In this document: positions 1 through 10,520 of the stretch, one piece after another | Layout: every line of letters begins with the position of its first letter | How positions within the stretch are numbered: the first letter of the stretch is position 1 | Source of the DNA: Marinobacterium alkalitolerans | GTDB lineage: Bacteria > Pseudomonadota > Gammaproteobacteria > Pseudomonadales > Balneatricaceae | NCBI RefSeq assembly: GCF_017776525.1 | Contig: NZ_JACVEW010000021.1 | Location: forward strand, 1 to 61,703 | DNA length: 61,703 nt | Direction: 5' to 3' | Program-made: the position numbers and the translations under genes | Notes under the pieces: model-generated | Database searches by the model: none | What the model was told of the DNA's origin: nothing | The model's input: the letters and a program-made list of their open reading frames with translations, nothing else

Positions 1-133
1 GTTTGGTCGCACTCTCATTTTACTCACTTGGATTCAGGCTTTCTCATTTGCTGCCATTTATGGGACAGCAGTGGCCCCTGGGCGGCTTTTTCAGATCCGG
101 GGTGCACCCGTACTTTGCATCCTGCTCGACTGA

Positions 134-1531
134 TCAGTCGGCCCGTGCGGCCAGCAGGTCACGCCCGCGAATCACGGCGGCACGCACCTGGTCCGGCGCA
201 GTTCCCCCGATATGGTTACGTGCCGCAACCGATCCTTCCAGTGTCAGCACCTCGAACACATCCTGTTCGATGGTATCGGAGAACTGGCGCAGCTCGTCCA
301 GCGTCATTTCACCCAGATCCTTGCCGGTTTTCAGTCCGTAAGCCACCGACTGTCCCACGATTTCATGGGCATCACGGAAGGCCACGCCCTTGCGTACCAG
401 ATAGTCCGCCAGATCGGTCGCGGTCGAAAAGCCGCGCAGCGCTGCTTCACGCATCTCGTCCTTGCGGGATTCGATCGCCGGCACCATGTCACCAAAGGCA
501 CGCAGGCAGCCCTTCACCGTATCCACGGCGTCAAACAGCGGCTCCTTGTCTTCCTGGTTGTCCTTGTTGTAGGCCAGCGGCTGGGACTTCATCAGGGTCA
601 GCAGCGACATCAGGTGACCGTAGACACGACCGCTCTTGCCGCGCACCAGCTCGGGTACATCCGGGTTCTTCTTCTGCGGCATGATGGAGGAACCGGTACA
701 GAAGCGGTCCGGCAGATTGATAAAGTTGAACTGAGCCGAAGTCCAGAGCACCAGCTCTTCGGACATGCGGGTCATGTGCATCAGCAGCAGGCTGGCCGCG
801 GCACAGAACTCGATACCGAAGTCACGATCGGAGACGGCATCCAGCGAGTTCCCCGCCGGCGCATCAAACTGCAGCAGCTCGGCCGTGTAGGCGCGGTCGA
901 TCGGGTAGGTGGTTCCGGCCAGCGCGGCGGCACCCAGCGGCATCACGTTGACACGCTTGCGGCAGTCGGCGAAGCGCTCGTAGTCGCGGCTCAGCATTTC
1001 GAACCAGGCCAGCAGATGGTGACCAAAGGTCACCGGCTGTGCAGTCTGCAGGTGGGTAAAGCCGGGCATGATGGTATCGGCTTCCTGCTCGGCCAGATCC
1101 AGCAGGCCCTGTTGCAGACGGCTGAGTTCCGCCAGGATCAGATCGATCTCGTCACGCATGTACAGGCGAATATCGGTCGCGACCTGGTCGTTGCGCGAAC
1201 GGCCGGTGTGCAGCTTCTTGCCGGTAATGCCGATCTTTTTGGTCAGCGCCGCCTCGATGTTCATGTGTACATCTTCCAGCTCCACCGACCACTCGAATTC
1301 ACCGCGCTCGATTTCGACACGGATCTCGCCCAGTCCACGGATAATCGCATCACGCTCGTCTTCCGTCAGCACGCCGACCTTGGCCAGCATGCGCGCATGT
1401 GCCACCGAGCCCTGAATGTCCTGCTTGTACAGGCGCTGGTCGAAATCGACGGACGCGGTGAAACGGGCAACAAAGGCATCGGTGGGCTCGTTGAAACGGC
1501 CACCCCACTGCTGATTGGTCTTCTGGCTCAT
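134..1531 (-). CDS. argH: Argininosuccinate lyase
   Basis: Last step of arginine biosynthesis in the cytosol: splits argininosuccinate into arginine and fumarate. The 465-residue product has the usual family length. It carries the fumarase/lyase superfamily signature [12 protein letters not shown] near residue 280, which holds the catalytic serine loop. The N-terminus ([13 protein letters not shown]) is typical of ArgH. The ATG is preceded by a GGAG-type ribosome site (CAGGAGATTCC on the minus strand). It diverges from hemC, an arrangement also seen in Pseudomonas. No clear terminator is visible in the 133 bases left before the window edge. Confidence 0.97.
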   Translation of the reverse strand: MSQKTNQQWGGRFNEPTDAFVARFTASVDFDQRLYKQDIQGSVAHARMLAKVGVLTEDERDAIIRGLGEIRVEIERGEFEWSVELEDVHMNIEAALTKKIGITGKKLHTGRSRNDQVATDIRLYMRDEIDLILAELSRLQQGLLDLAEQEADTIMPGFTHLQTAQPVTFGHHLLAWFEMLSRDYERFADCRKRVNVMPLGAAALAGTTYPIDRAYTAELLQFDAPAGNSLDAVSDRDFGIEFCAAASLLLMHMTRMSEELVLWTSAQFNFINLPDRFCTGSSIMPQKKNPDVPELVRGKSGRVYGHLMSLLTLMKSQPLAYNKDNQEDKEPLFDAVDTVKGCLRAFGDMVPAIESRKDEMREAALRGFSTATDLADYLVRKGVAFRDAHEIVGQSVAYGLKTGKDLGEMTLDELRQFSDTIEQDVFEVLTLEGSVAARNHIGGTAPDQVRAAVIRGRDLLAARAD

Positions 1532-1588
1532 GCCGGGAATCTCCTGCTACTGATGCGGCCATCTGGCGGCCCTGTCTGTTTGCGCTCG

Positions 1589-1594
1589 ATTATA
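1589..1594 (-). promoter_or_regulatory. Probable -10 element of argH
   Basis: A perfect TATAAT on the minus strand, about 58 bases upstream of the argH start. The matching -35 region (AGACTG at 17-base spacing) is poor, so only the -10 is convincing. Confidence 0.4.
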
Positions 1595-1709
1595 ACAACC
1601 CTGCCCCACATCAGTCTTGCTTCTGGCGCATTTGGCCGTTGTTGGCGGCCTTCTGTTACAATCGGCTTTATTTCATTTCAGCGGCTTATGCCTGCACGAG
1701 GAGAAGCTC

Positions 1710-2648
1710 ATGTCCCGAACCATCCGCATTGCCACCCGTCGAAGTCTGCTCGCACTCTGGCAGGCCGAATACGTCAAGGCAGAGCTGGAACGGCACCATC
1801 CGGGCATTCAGGTCGAGCTGCTCAAGATCGAATCACGCGGCGACAAGATTCTGGACACCCCGCTGGCCAAGATCGGCGGCAAGGGACTGTTCGTCAAGGA
1901 ACTGGAAAACGCCCTGCTCGACGGCAGCGCCGATATTGCCGTGCACTCGATGAAAGACGTGCCCATGGAGTTCCCGCAGGGGCTTGGGCTGCCGGTAATC
2001 TGCGAACGTGAGCGCCCTACCGACGCCTTTGTCAGCAACCGGTACAACGACCTGGATGAGCTGCCCGAAGGTGCCATCGTCGGTACCTCCTCCCTGCGCC
2101 GCGAAGTACAGATTCGTGAGCGCCGCCCCGACCTGCAGGTGAAGTTCCTGCGCGGCAATGTACAAACCCGGCTGCGCAAGCTGGATGAGGGTCAGTACGA
2201 TGCCATCATCCTGGCTACCGCTGGCCTGATGCGTCTTGAGCTGAATGAGCGCATCCGCCGAGAGATCACGCCCGAAGAGAGCCTGCCCGCCGGTGGACAG
2301 GGTGCCGTCGGCATTGAATGCCGCAACGACGATCAGGAACTGATTGAGCTGCTCAAGCCGCTGCATCACGAGGACACGGCCTGCCGCGTACTGGCTGAAC
2401 GCGCCCTCAACCGCCGCCTGGAAGGTGGATGTCAGGTCCCGATCGGCTGCTACGCCGTACTGGATGACGCCGGGGAAGAGCTGTACCTGCGAGGGCTGGT
2501 CGGCCGTCCTGACGGCACACGTGTACTGCGCGACGAGATCCGTGGCCCGCGCGCCAATGCAGAAGCCATGGGCATCGCGCTGGCCGACCGCCTGCTGGCC
2601 GCCGGCGCCGACGTGATCCTGCGCGAGGTCTATCAGGAGCGTGGCTGA
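1710..2648 (+). CDS. hemC: Porphobilinogen deaminase (hydroxymethylbilane synthase)
   Basis: Polymerises four porphobilinogens into hydroxymethylbilane for haem and sirohaem synthesis. The 312-residue product starts [18 protein letters not shown]. The cysteine that binds the dipyrromethane cofactor lies in EGGCQVPIG (C241). The frame is open upstream, but the ATG at 1710 is chosen because AGGAGAAG stands just before it and the family starts here. First gene of hemCDXY; its last eight bases overlap hemD, implying translational coupling. A TACAAT -10-like hexamer lies at 1657-1662, with no good -35. Confidence 0.97.
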   Translation: MSRTIRIATRRSLLALWQAEYVKAELERHHPGIQVELLKIESRGDKILDTPLAKIGGKGLFVKELENALLDGSADIAVHSMKDVPMEFPQGLGLPVICERERPTDAFVSNRYNDLDELPEGAIVGTSSLRREVQIRERRPDLQVKFLRGNVQTRLRKLDEGQYDAIILATAGLMRLELNERIRREITPEESLPAGGQGAVGIECRNDDQELIELLKPLHHEDTACRVLAERALNRRLEGGCQVPIGCYAVLDDAGEELYLRGLVGRPDGTRVLRDEIRGPRANAEAMGIALADRLLAAGADVILREVYQERG

Positions 2649-3417
2649 TCTGCCGCTGACAGGCCAGCGCATACTGGTCACGCGCCCCGTGCACCAGGCC
2701 CAGGGACAGATAGATGCCCTGCGCCGCCTGGGTGCCGAGCCCGTCGCGCTGCCTCTGCTTACCATTCGGCCCACAACCGAGGATGACGCGGCCGATTACC
2801 AGCAATGCAAGCAATGCATTCTGGATCTGGACCTCTACCGGGATGTGATCTTTGTCAGCCCTAACGCCGCCCGCATCGGAGCTGACTGGATCGATACCTA
2901 TTGGCCTCAACTGCCACTGGGTGTGCGCTGGGTCGGCATCGGCCAGCAAACGGCGGATACCCTGAACGCGCTTGGGCTGCCCGCCTGGCATGCCGAGGGC
3001 GGATTTGACTCCGAAGCCCTGCTGGCTGACCCTTCCATGCAGTCCATGGCGGACACACGTGTCCTGATCATGCGCGCCGAAGGGGGCCGAACGCTGCTGG
3101 CCGAGACCCTGCGCGAACGCGGTGCCCGGGTCGATCTGGCCCATATTTATCGCCGCGCCTGTCCGGCACATCCGCCCGCGCTTATCCAAAGTACTATTTA
3201 TGCACAGCCCTTATCGGCTATGCTGATTACCAGTGGTCAGGCGTTGCACAACCTGATTGAGCTCTGTGCATCCATCAATACCCGCCCGACCGACATCAGG
3301 ATCATCGTTCCCAGTGCCCGCCTTGCCGAGCTGGCCCGTTCGCTGGGATTCAATCGAATCCGGGTGGCCCAGGGACCGGACGACCGGTCCATGATTGACG
3401 CCCTGCTACCCGCATGA
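2641..3417 (+). CDS. hemD: Uroporphyrinogen-III synthase
   Basis: Closes and inverts ring D of hydroxymethylbilane to give uroporphyrinogen III. The 258-residue length and the start [15 protein letters not shown] fit the two-lobed HemD fold. This family has few invariant residues, so the call rests on this start, the length and the position directly after hemC. The start is GTG at 2641, inside the end of hemC, giving an 8-base overlap typical of a translationally coupled pair. Confidence 0.94.
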   Translation: MADLPLTGQRILVTRPVHQAQGQIDALRRLGAEPVALPLLTIRPTTEDDAADYQQCKQCILDLDLYRDVIFVSPNAARIGADWIDTYWPQLPLGVRWVGIGQQTADTLNALGLPAWHAEGGFDSEALLADPSMQSMADTRVLIMRAEGGRTLLAETLRERGARVDLAHIYRRACPAHPPALIQSTIYAQPLSAMLITSGQALHNLIELCASINTRPTDIRIIVPSARLAELARSLGFNRIRVAQGPDDRSMIDALLPA

Positions 3418-3432
3418 CAACCGGAATACGGC

Positions 3433-4722
3433 ATGAAAGACAAGCGCAACGATCAACAGGACAAGGACAACTCGACTTCGCTGCCCGATGACGCCGGCAC
3501 TGAAACCAACGCCGAGCAGAAGCCCGAGCAGGCTCAGGAGCAGGACAGCTCCGGTGCCGCCGAGCAGGCAGACGACAAGTCAACGGCTGCTCCCCAGGAT
3601 GCCTCCGAGCAGGCATCTGCCGGCGCAACTGTTCCCCCGACCTCCACGCCACCTGCTCAGGAGCAAGCTGACGCCCCCCGTCAGGGCGCAACCTGGCCCG
3701 GCAAACTGGCGCTGGCACTGTCCCTCATCGCACTGGGCGGTGGCGCCTATCTGTTCTGGGAAGGCTGGCAACTGAAGCAAGTTAACAGTCAGCAACAGAC
3801 CCGTATCAACCAGCAGGTCGAAACCGCCATCGCCAACGGACGTGCCGAAACCGCCGAGGCCATCGCCGGTGTCAGCCGCGAACTGGGACAGCTTCAGGCC
3901 CGCGCAGAAGCGGACAAGGCCAATATCGACCAACTTCAGGACCGCCTCACCCGCAGCATTCAACAGGTGACCGCGACCGCCGAAGTCAGCCGCAAGGACT
4001 GGCTGCTGGCAGAAGTGGAATACCTGCTGCGCCTGGCCAACCAGCGCGTTTTGATGGAGCAGACCGCTTCCGGTGCTCTCAACCTGCTGAAGTCCGCTGA
4101 CGAAATCCTGCGTGAAACGGATGATGTCACCCTGTATGACGTCCGCAAGGCACTGGCAGACGATATTGCAGCCCTCGAGGCCGTGCCCAGGCTGGATACG
4201 GAAGGGATGTTCCTCAAGCTCTCTGCTCTGAACCGCCAGGTCAGCGAACTGCGCGTCACACCAGTCACCGACAAGCGTCAGCTGCCGTCACTGCTGGAAG
4301 AACTGACCCCCGAAAGCGTAGAGGAGTCCTGGGGCGAAGGGCTGAAAGCCAGCTGGAACCAGGCGATGAACAAGTTCGAGCAGCTGATCGTGATTCAGCA
4401 CCATGATGAGCCGGTCAAACCGCTCATGTCGCCGGAGCAGACGTTCTTCCTGCAACAGAACCTGCACCTCATGCTGGAGCAGGCCCAGATGGCGTTGCTG
4501 CAGCGCAAGCAGCAGGCCTACAACGCCAGTCTGGAAAAGGCACATGACTGGATTGGTACCCACTTCAACCCCGAAGATGCGGCGACCCAGGCCATGCTGC
4601 GCGGCCTGAATGAACTCCAGGGGATTAACGTGGCGCCCGAATTGCCGGATATCTCCGGCTCACTGACCGCGCTCAAGGGATACCTGCAGGAGATGCAGGC
4701 ACTGCGCGAGAAGGAGGGCTAA
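3433..4722 (+). CDS. hemX: HemX-family membrane protein
   Basis: Inner-membrane protein of the HemX family, often mislabelled as uroporphyrinogen-III C-methyltransferase. The 429 residues comprise an acidic, Gln/Glu/Pro-rich cytoplasmic tail (about 1-85), one membrane segment (about 90-108, LALALSLIALGGGAYLFWEG) and a long helical periplasmic part with coiled-coil stretches. There is no SAM-binding methyltransferase motif, so an enzymatic role is unlikely. It lies 15 bases after hemD and 4 before hemY. Proteobacterial hemCDXY operons have this order; the precise role in haem synthesis is not established. Confidence 0.9.
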   Translation: MKDKRNDQQDKDNSTSLPDDAGTETNAEQKPEQAQEQDSSGAAEQADDKSTAAPQDASEQASAGATVPPTSTPPAQEQADAPRQGATWPGKLALALSLIALGGGAYLFWEGWQLKQVNSQQQTRINQQVETAIANGRAETAEAIAGVSRELGQLQARAEADKANIDQLQDRLTRSIQQVTATAEVSRKDWLLAEVEYLLRLANQRVLMEQTASGALNLLKSADEILRETDDVTLYDVRKALADDIAALEAVPRLDTEGMFLKLSALNRQVSELRVTPVTDKRQLPSLLEELTPESVEESWGEGLKASWNQAMNKFEQLIVIQHHDEPVKPLMSPEQTFFLQQNLHLMLEQAQMALLQRKQQAYNASLEKAHDWIGTHFNPEDAATQAMLRGLNELQGINVAPELPDISGSLTALKGYLQEMQALREKEG

Positions 4723-4726
4723 CGGC

Positions 4727-6001
4727 ATGAAAAAGCTGTTTATTTTCCTGCTGATTTTCCTGGTTGCAGGGGCCTGGCTGGGCCAGATGATGGTGCAGGA
4801 CCCGGGCTACGTGCTGCTGGCCTACAAGCAGACCACAGTAGAAACAAGCCTCTGGGTTCTGTTGCTGCTGGTGATTGTCGGCTTTGCCCTGATCCACTGG
4901 CTGCTGAACCTGATCAGCAGTGCGCGACTGCCCACCGACCGGGTTCGCCACTGGCGCAGCAACCGTAACCGCCGTGTGGCACATAACAAGACTCTCAAAG
5001 GGCTGGCAGCCCTGTCAGAAGGCAGCTGGTGGAAAGCCCAGCGCTACCTGAGCCAGGCCGCCGAGCGTTCAGACCTGCCCGTGGTCAACTATCTGGCTGC
5101 CGCCCGTGCCGCGCACGAGCAGGGTGATATCAAGGGTTCCGATGCCCTGCTGGCCAAGGCCCGTGAAAGCAGCCCGAAAACCCTGGTGGCCGTTGGCCTG
5201 ACACAGGCCGAGCTGCAGCTGGAACGTGGCCAGCTGGAACCCAGCCTGGCCAACCTGCTGAACCTGCGCCGTCAGGCACCGCGCAACACTCAGCTGCTGC
5301 GTCTGCTGAAAGAAACCTATTTGCGGCTGGAAGACTGGATGGCACTGATCCAGCTGCTGCCGGAGCTGAAAAAGCAACAGGTTGCCGATGCGGACAGCCT
5401 GGCAGAGCTTGAACTGCTCTGTCACCGCAACCGCCTGCACCAGTGCCTGCAGACACTGCCCGAGAGTGCAGACGCTCAGGAACAACTGCGTACGCTCAGC
5501 CGCAGCTGGCAGGCCGTGCCGCAGGCACTGCAGCGTAACCCTGAACTGGCCGCCGAGTATGTCCAGCTGATGCGGCAGATCGGTGCCGAGAGCGAAGCCG
5601 AAACGGTGCTGCTGGATCTGATCAAGCGACGCTGGGATGCGGCGCTGGTTCGCCTCTACGGACTGGTGCAGGGTCAGGACCCGCACAAGCAGCTGGAGCA
5701 GGCACAGCGCTGGCTGAAGCGTAACCCTGAATCGGCTGAGCTGGAACTGACGCTGGGTCGGCTCAACATGCGCGTCGAGTGCTGGGGCAAGGCGATCACA
5801 CACTTCGAGCGCAGCCTAGAACTCGAGCCGAGTACCGAAGCGGCTGAAGAGCTGAAGCGCCTCTTGCTGCATCTGGGCGAGCATGAGCGCCTGCAGCAGT
5901 TGATGAAAAGTCAGCTGATCCGCGACAACGGCGCCTTGCCGGCGCTGCCGCTGCCCTCGCCGGAAGCCGCCGATACGGCGGCCGAAACGGCATCCCACTG
6001 A
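4727..6001 (+). CDS. hemY: HemY-family TPR membrane protein
   Basis: Inner-membrane protein of the proteobacterial HemY family, which is unrelated to the Bacillus protoporphyrinogen oxidase of the same name. It has two N-terminal membrane segments (about 3-22 and 41-62), then TPR-like helical repeats through about residue 400 (for example the repeat around WLKRNPESAELELTLGRL). Such repeats suggest a scaffolding role for haem enzymes, but no catalysis is evident. Last gene of the operon; a strong terminator follows directly. Confidence 0.9.
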   Translation: MKKLFIFLLIFLVAGAWLGQMMVQDPGYVLLAYKQTTVETSLWVLLLLVIVGFALIHWLLNLISSARLPTDRVRHWRSNRNRRVAHNKTLKGLAALSEGSWWKAQRYLSQAAERSDLPVVNYLAAARAAHEQGDIKGSDALLAKARESSPKTLVAVGLTQAELQLERGQLEPSLANLLNLRRQAPRNTQLLRLLKETYLRLEDWMALIQLLPELKKQQVADADSLAELELLCHRNRLHQCLQTLPESADAQEQLRTLSRSWQAVPQALQRNPELAAEYVQLMRQIGAESEAETVLLDLIKRRWDAALVRLYGLVQGQDPHKQLEQAQRWLKRNPESAELELTLGRLNMRVECWGKAITHFERSLELEPSTEAAEELKRLLLHLGEHERLQQLMKSQLIRDNGALPALPLPSPEAADTAAETASH

Positions 6002-6004
6002 TAC

Positions 6005-6037
6005 CAAAACGGGCAGCCTGAGCTGCCCGTTTTTTTA
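6005..6037. terminator. Bidirectional terminator between hemY and fre
   Basis: Nine-base stem ACGGGCAGC/GCTGCCCGT (6009-6017 with 6022-6030), loop CTGA, then seven Ts on the plus strand. Four As on the left make it usable for fre as well. Confidence 0.85.
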
Positions 6038-6058
6038 TTGCCGAATCCTGTCTGTAGA

Positions 6059-6817
6059 TCAGGCCTCTTTTTTGGGACGCGGCGCCCAGGCAAAGACATC
6101 CGAATGAATTTGCGCTTCGCTCACACCCTTCTCTTCCAACCGATCCACCAGCGCATGCACCATGCCGGGTGAGCCACAGGCATAGACCGCCAGATTTTCA
6201 TCGACCGTTTCCAGCTGATCCGCCAGCACATTGGGCATCAGGCCGGTCAGACCTTCCCAGCCCGGGCTGTTTTCCGGCTCACTCACTACCGGCACGAAGC
6301 GCACATTGGCATGCTCGTGCGCCCATTGCTGCGGCAGCTTCTCCAGATAGATATCCGCTTCCACGCGCGCGCCCCAGTAAATGTCGATGGGGTTGGACGC
6401 CTGATTGGCCAGCAGATGCTCAACCATGCTCTTGATCTGGGCAAAGCCGGTGCTGGCCGCAGCGAATATCAGCCGTGTCTCGGGCGACAGGGTTTTCATG
6501 CTCAGCCAGGAGTCACCCTTGGGCAGCTCCACATTCACCGCCGTTTCCGTGCGCAGGTGGTTGAGAATCATGGCATTGAACTCGCTGCCCGGCACTTCAC
6601 GGATGTGCAGCTCCAGATCACGCCCCTGATCCGGTGCGGATGCGATGGAGAACGACGCCTTCTTGCCCTCTGGCAGGCAGAGGTCCAGATACTGGCCGGC
6701 ACAAAAGTGCATGTTGTCCTTGTCGCTGGTCTCCAGGCGCAGGCGCACCCGGTACACATCATGGTTCAGCGCTTCGAATCCGGTAATGTCACAATGTTTC
6801 TTGTCTACGGGGAACAC
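6059..6817 (-). CDS. fre: NAD(P)H-flavin reductase
   Basis: Reduces free flavins with NAD(P)H; Fre relatives feed reduced flavin to partner enzymes, and UbiD needs a prenylated flavin. The product has a ferredoxin-reductase-like beta barrel (GQYLDLCLPEGKKASFSIAS, flavin site) and an NAD-binding lobe with LIFAAASTGFAQIKSM and YACGSPGMVHAL. I place the start at GTG 6817 (252 residues): AGGGAG lies seven bases upstream and the family begins here. The longer frame to 6943 runs into ubiD and shows no homologous-looking sequence. The ubiD-fre order is the same as in E. coli. Confidence 0.9.
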   Translation of the reverse strand: MFPVDKKHCDITGFEALNHDVYRVRLRLETSDKDNMHFCAGQYLDLCLPEGKKASFSIASAPDQGRDLELHIREVPGSEFNAMILNHLRTETAVNVELPKGDSWLSMKTLSPETRLIFAAASTGFAQIKSMVEHLLANQASNPIDIYWGARVEADIYLEKLPQQWAHEHANVRFVPVVSEPENSPGWEGLTGLMPNVLADQLETVDENLAVYACGSPGMVHALVDRLEEKGVSEAQIHSDVFAWAPRPKKEA

Positions 6818-6864
6818 GTTTTTACTCCCTGGCCGGGTTGCAGCTTGCCCCCGGCTGGTTGGGT

Positions 6865-8340
6865 TCAACAAATATCCAATTGGTCCCAAATGTCGTCGAT
6901 GCGCTGCTTCACATCCGCATCCATCTGAATCGGCTCGCCCCACTCACGGTCGGTTTCACCCTGCCACTTGTTGGTGGCATCCAGCCCCATCTTGGAGCCC
7001 AGGCCCGAGACCGGCGAAGCGAAGTCCAGGTAGTCGATCGGGGTATTGTCGATCATCACCGTGTCCCGTTTCGGGTCCATACGTGTGGTGATCGCCCATA
7101 TAACATCCTGCCAATCGCGGGCGTTGACATCGTCATCACAGACGATGACGAACTTGGTGTACATGAACTGACGCAGGAACGACCAGACCCCCAGCATCAC
7201 GCGCTTGGCATGACCGGGGTACTGCTTTTTCATGGTGACCACCGCCATGCGGTAGGAACAGCCTTCGGGCGGCAGATAAAAATCAACGATCTCGGGGAAC
7301 TGCTTCTGCAGAATGGGCACGAACACTTCGTTCAGCGCCACACCCAGCACGGCGGGCTCATCCGGCGGCCGTCCGGTGTAGGTGCTGTGATAGATCGCAT
7401 CCTTGCGGCGGGTAATGCGTTCCACCGTAAACACCGGGAAACGATCCACCTCGTTGTAGTAGCCGGTATGGTCACCGAAGGGGCCTTCATCGGCCATTTC
7501 ATCCGGATCGATGTAGCCTTCCAGGATAATTTCCGCGCTGGCAGGCACCTGAAGGTCGCTGCCGATACACTGGGTCACCTCCGTTTTGCCGCCACGCAGG
7601 AGGCCTGCAAAGGCGTACTCGGAAAGGGTATCCGGCACCGGGGTGACCGCGCCCAGAATGGTGGCCGGGTCGGCCCCCAGTGCCACCGCCACCGGGAATT
7701 TTTCGCCCGGATGTGCCTGTTTCCACTCACGGAAGTCCAGCGCACCGCCCCGATGCGCCAGCCAGCGCATGATCAGCTTGTTGCGCCCGATCAGCTGCTG
7801 TCGGTAGATCCCCAGGTTCTGGCGCGGCTTGTCCGGTCCGCGGGTAATCACCAGGGGCCAGGTCACCAGCGGACCGGCATCACCGGGCCAGCAGGTCTGG
7901 ATGGGAATCTGGTACAGGTCCACATCGTCCCCTTCCAGCACCACGTCCTGGCAGGGTGCGCGCCGCACCCTTTTCGGGCCCATGTTGAGCACCTGTCGGT
8001 ACAACGGCAGCTTGTCCCAGGCATCCTTCATGCCGCGCGGCGGCTCCGGCTCTTTCAGCTGTGCCAGCAGTTTGCCGACGTCACGCAGCGCATGTACGGA
8101 CTCTTCGCCCATGCCCAGCGCCACCCGCTCAGGGGTGCCGAACAGGTTGCCCAGCACCGGCATGTCATAGCCTTTGGGGTTCTCGAACAGCAGTGCGGGC
8201 CCGCCTGCCCGGAGCGTCCGGTCACAGATTTCGGTCATTTCCAATACCGGATCAACCGGCATGCTGATCCGCTTCAGCTCTCCACGCGCCTCCAGCATCT
8301 GGATGAAGTCGCGCAGATCCTTGTATTTGGGTGTCGACAT
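6865..8340 (-). CDS. ubiD: UbiD-type decarboxylase (ubiquinone biosynthesis)
   Basis: Decarboxylates 3-polyprenyl-4-hydroxybenzoate in ubiquinone synthesis, using the prenylated FMN made by UbiX. The 491 residues have normal length, with family blocks [27 protein letters not shown] (about 47-73), [11 protein letters not shown] and [27 protein letters not shown]. The conserved E-x-P-F-G-D-H segment holds metal and cofactor contacts. It is followed 47 bases later by fre. It is separated from rho by rho's terminator, so it probably has its own promoter in 8341-8460. Confidence 0.96.
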   Translation of the reverse strand: MSTPKYKDLRDFIQMLEARGELKRISMPVDPVLEMTEICDRTLRAGGPALLFENPKGYDMPVLGNLFGTPERVALGMGEESVHALRDVGKLLAQLKEPEPPRGMKDAWDKLPLYRQVLNMGPKRVRRAPCQDVVLEGDDVDLYQIPIQTCWPGDAGPLVTWPLVITRGPDKPRQNLGIYRQQLIGRNKLIMRWLAHRGGALDFREWKQAHPGEKFPVAVALGADPATILGAVTPVPDTLSEYAFAGLLRGGKTEVTQCIGSDLQVPASAEIILEGYIDPDEMADEGPFGDHTGYYNEVDRFPVFTVERITRRKDAIYHSTYTGRPPDEPAVLGVALNEVFVPILQKQFPEIVDFYLPPEGCSYRMAVVTMKKQYPGHAKRVMLGVWSFLRQFMYTKFVIVCDDDVNARDWQDVIWAITTRMDPKRDTVMIDNTPIDYLDFASPVSGLGSKMGLDATNKWQGETDREWGEPIQMDADVKQRIDDIWDQLDIC

Positions 8341-8460
8341 CAGTTGGCTCTTTCCTCTGTGCCGCCGTTGCGGCTGAACACGGCGCCTTCCGCGCCAGGC
8401 CTGAATGGCGGCCTGAAAGCGTACCGCACAGGCCGTCCGGTATACACGCCCTTTTGATAT

Positions 8461-8491
8461 AAAAAAGGGTAAGACTCAGCTTACCCTTTTT
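8461..8491 (-). terminator. rho terminator
   Basis: Stem GGGTAAG/CTTACCC (8467-8473 with 8480-8486), loop of six, flanked by six As on the left and Ts on the right. On the minus strand the As become the U-tract after rho. It can also act in the plus direction. Confidence 0.85.
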
Positions 8492-8526
8492 CGATCCGTT
8501 CGGTTCACACCGAGCGATGCAGACGC

Positions 8527-9786
8527 TTACTTGCGCTTCATCGAGAGGAAGAACTCGTCGTTGGTCTTGAAGTCCTTCAGCTTGTCGATCACGAATTCGG
8601 TGGCTGCCGCATCTTCCATCGGATCCAGCAGCTTGCGCAGAATCCACATGCGCTGCAGCTCCTCCTCGGAGGTGAGCAGGTCTTCACGACGGGTGCCGGA
8701 ACGACGGATGTTGATCGCCGGGAAGACACGCTTCTCGGCCACCTTGCGATCCAGATGCACCTCGGAGTTACCGGTGCCCTTGAACTCCTCGAAGATCACT
8801 TCGTCCATCTTGGAACCGGTATCAACCAGCGCGGTCGCGATGATGGTCAGGCTGCCGCCTTCCTCGATGTTACGGGCCGCACCGAAGAAACGCTTGGGAC
8901 GCTCCAGTGCATGCGCGTCCACACCACCGGTCAGGACCTTGCCGGAGGACGGAATCACGGTGTTGTAGGCACGCGCCAGACGGGTGATGGAGTCGAGCAG
9001 AATCACCACGTCCTTCTTGTGCTCGGTCAGGCGCTTGGCCTTCTCCAGCACCATTTCGGCAACCTGCACGTGGCGAGACGGCGGCTCGTCAAAGGTGGAC
9101 GCAACCACTTCGCCGCGCACGGTGCGCTGCATCTCGGTCACTTCCTCGGGACGCTCGTCGATCAGCAGGACGATCAGGTAGCACTCGGGGTTGTTGCGCG
9201 TGATGCTGTTGGCGATGTTCTGCAGCATCAGCGTCTTACCCGCCTTGGGCGGTGACACGATCAGTGCACGCTGACCCTTGCCCATCGGGCAGACCAGATC
9301 GATCACGCGGGCTGTCAGGTCTTCGGTACTGCCGTTACCGATCTCCATGCGCAGACGTTCCTGCGCGAACAGCGGTGTCAGGTTCTCGAACAGAATCTTG
9401 TTCTTCGCATTCTCCGGGCGGTCATAGTTGATCTCGTTGACCTTCAGCAGTGCGAAGTAGCGCTCGCCATCCTTGGGGGGGCGAATCTTACCGGCAATGG
9501 TGTCACCGGTGCGCAGATTGAAGCGACGAATCTGACTGGGGGACACATAGATGTCGTCCGGGCCGGCCAGGTAGGATGAATCGGCGGAACGCAGAAAGCC
9601 GAAGCCGTCCTGCAGAATTTCCAATACGCCGTTGCCGTAGATGTCCTCACCGCTTTTGGCATGTCGCTTCAGTATCGCGAAGATGACATCCTGCTTGCGG
9701 GATCGGGCCATGTTGTCGAGGCCCATTTCGGTCGCGATTTCCAGGAGTTCCGGAACGCTTTTCAGTTTCAGTTCGGTAAGATTCAT
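8527..9786 (-). CDS. rho: Transcription termination factor Rho
   Basis: Hexameric RNA-dependent ATPase and helicase that ends transcription. The 419 residues match E. coli Rho in length and blocks: an N-terminal helical domain beginning [18 protein letters not shown], an OSB-like RNA-binding fold ([29 protein letters not shown] region, about 60-85) and the RecA-like motor with Walker [11 protein letters not shown] near residue 180. The Q-loop/R-loop region is intact. It lies downstream of trxA, as in many gammaproteobacteria, but has its own promoter and leader. Confidence 0.98.
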   Translation of the reverse strand: MNLTELKLKSVPELLEIATEMGLDNMARSRKQDVIFAILKRHAKSGEDIYGNGVLEILQDGFGFLRSADSSYLAGPDDIYVSPSQIRRFNLRTGDTIAGKIRPPKDGERYFALLKVNEINYDRPENAKNKILFENLTPLFAQERLRMEIGNGSTEDLTARVIDLVCPMGKGQRALIVSPPKAGKTLMLQNIANSITRNNPECYLIVLLIDERPEEVTEMQRTVRGEVVASTFDEPPSRHVQVAEMVLEKAKRLTEHKKDVVILLDSITRLARAYNTVIPSSGKVLTGGVDAHALERPKRFFGAARNIEEGGSLTIIATALVDTGSKMDEVIFEEFKGTGNSEVHLDRKVAEKRVFPAINIRRSGTRREDLLTSEEELQRMWILRKLLDPMEDAAATEFVIDKLKDFKTNDEFFLSMKRK

Positions 9787-9911
9787 AGTTTTCAGGAAGC
9801 AGCCACAACTGGCTGGTTACGGATGGTAACCGGACGGTTAGTCGGAAGAATATGTAATTGATTAAGGTACAGCTATTGAGGCCTTGGCAATGGCACGCCG
9901 GGCCGATAAGT
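9787..9911 (-). promoter_or_regulatory. Structured 5' leader of rho
   Basis: Leader of about 125 bases between the predicted rho start site and the ATG. On the minus strand three hairpins occur in order: TAACC-GTCC-GGTTA, GGTTAC-CATCC-GTAACC (9815-9831) and CAGCCA-GTTG-TGGCTG (9800-9815). The first two share the GGTTA arm, so they cannot form together. Enteric rho is known to be autoregulated by Rho-dependent attenuation in its leader; a similar role here is inferred. Confidence 0.5.
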
Positions 9912-9917
9912 AGAGCT

Positions 9918-9946
9918 ACTATAAAAGGTAAGCTCGAGACTGTCCA
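9918..9946 (-). promoter_or_regulatory. rho promoter (sigma-70 type)
   Basis: On the minus strand, TGGACA (9946-9941), 17 bases, then TATAGT (9923-9918). Each hexamer matches the consensus at five of six positions. It lies just after the trxA terminator, so rho need not depend on trxA readthrough. Confidence 0.65.
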
Positions 9947-9955
9947 GCACCCAAA

Positions 9956-9988
9956 CGAAAAACGCAGCCATCAGGGCTGCGTTTTTAC
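9956..9988 (-). terminator. trxA terminator
   Basis: Stem AAAACGCAGCC/GGCTGCGTTTT with loop ATCAG, immediately after the trxA stop. The left-hand As give the U-tract on the minus strand. Confidence 0.85.
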
Positions 9989-10001
9989 ATCGGGTCGACA
10001 C

Positions 10002-10328
10002 TTAGAGGTTAGCGTCGATGAAAGCGGCCAGCTGAGACTTGGACAGCGCACCGACTTTGGTGGCTTCCACGTTGCCGCCCTTGAACAGCATCAGCGTGGG
10101 AATGCCACGGATACCGAATTTCGGCGGTGTTTCGTTGTTCTCGTCGATATTCAGCTTGCAGACCTTGAGCTTGCCATCGTATTCCTTGGCAATCTCTTCC
10201 AGCACCGGGGCGATCATCTTGCAAGGTCCGCACCACTCGGCCCAGTAGTCTACCAGTACGGCGCCATCGGCCTTGAGCACGTCATCCTCAAAGGAGGCGT
10301 CAGTTACATTGACGATATTTTCACTCAT
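10002..10328 (-). CDS. trxA: Thioredoxin 1
   Basis: Small cytosolic dithiol-disulfide oxidoreductase that reduces ribonucleotide reductase, PAPS reductase and others. The 108 residues carry the active site WCGPC (C33, C36) and the cis-proline loop GIPTLMLF. The frame is open further upstream, but the ATG at 10328 gives the family length; GGAGAATCT precedes it. It is transcribed toward rho from a promoter at 10373-10402 and ends in its own terminator. Confidence 0.97.
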   Translation of the reverse strand: MSENIVNVTDASFEDDVLKADGAVLVDYWAEWCGPCKMIAPVLEEIAKEYDGKLKVCKLNIDENNETPPKFGIRGIPTLMLFKGGNVEATKVGALSKSQLAAFIDANL

Positions 10329-10372
10329 GAATAGATTCTCCAGTGCACTAGGTGCGTTAGAAACAGTGCACG

Positions 10373-10402
10373 ATGATAACACCTGCTACACATGACTGCC
10401 AG
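10373..10402 (-). promoter_or_regulatory. Probable trxA promoter
   Basis: On the minus strand CTGGCA (10402-10397), 18 bases, then TATCAT (10378-10373). Matches to consensus are four and five of six. The predicted 5' leader is about 40 bases. Confidence 0.45.
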
Positions 10403-10520
10403 ATTCGAGGACGGATCCCCCTACAGGCCTTCGATGTCACGAAAAGGGGGTAGCGCGGCCGCCCCCCTTAGCGGTATTTTGTGGGGTCAGACCGCATTCG
10501 CCAGATGAGGACACCGCTTG

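Noticed and set aside
6818-6943. 42-residue N-terminal extension of fre
   Set aside because: It overlaps the end of ubiD, has no family resemblance, and a GTG with a well-placed AGGGAG exists at 6817.
10441-10470. Hairpin AAGGGGG/CCCCCTT upstream of ppx as a terminator
   Set aside because: Loop of 12 bases, no T-run, and no plus-strand gene upstream that it would terminate. It was left unassigned.
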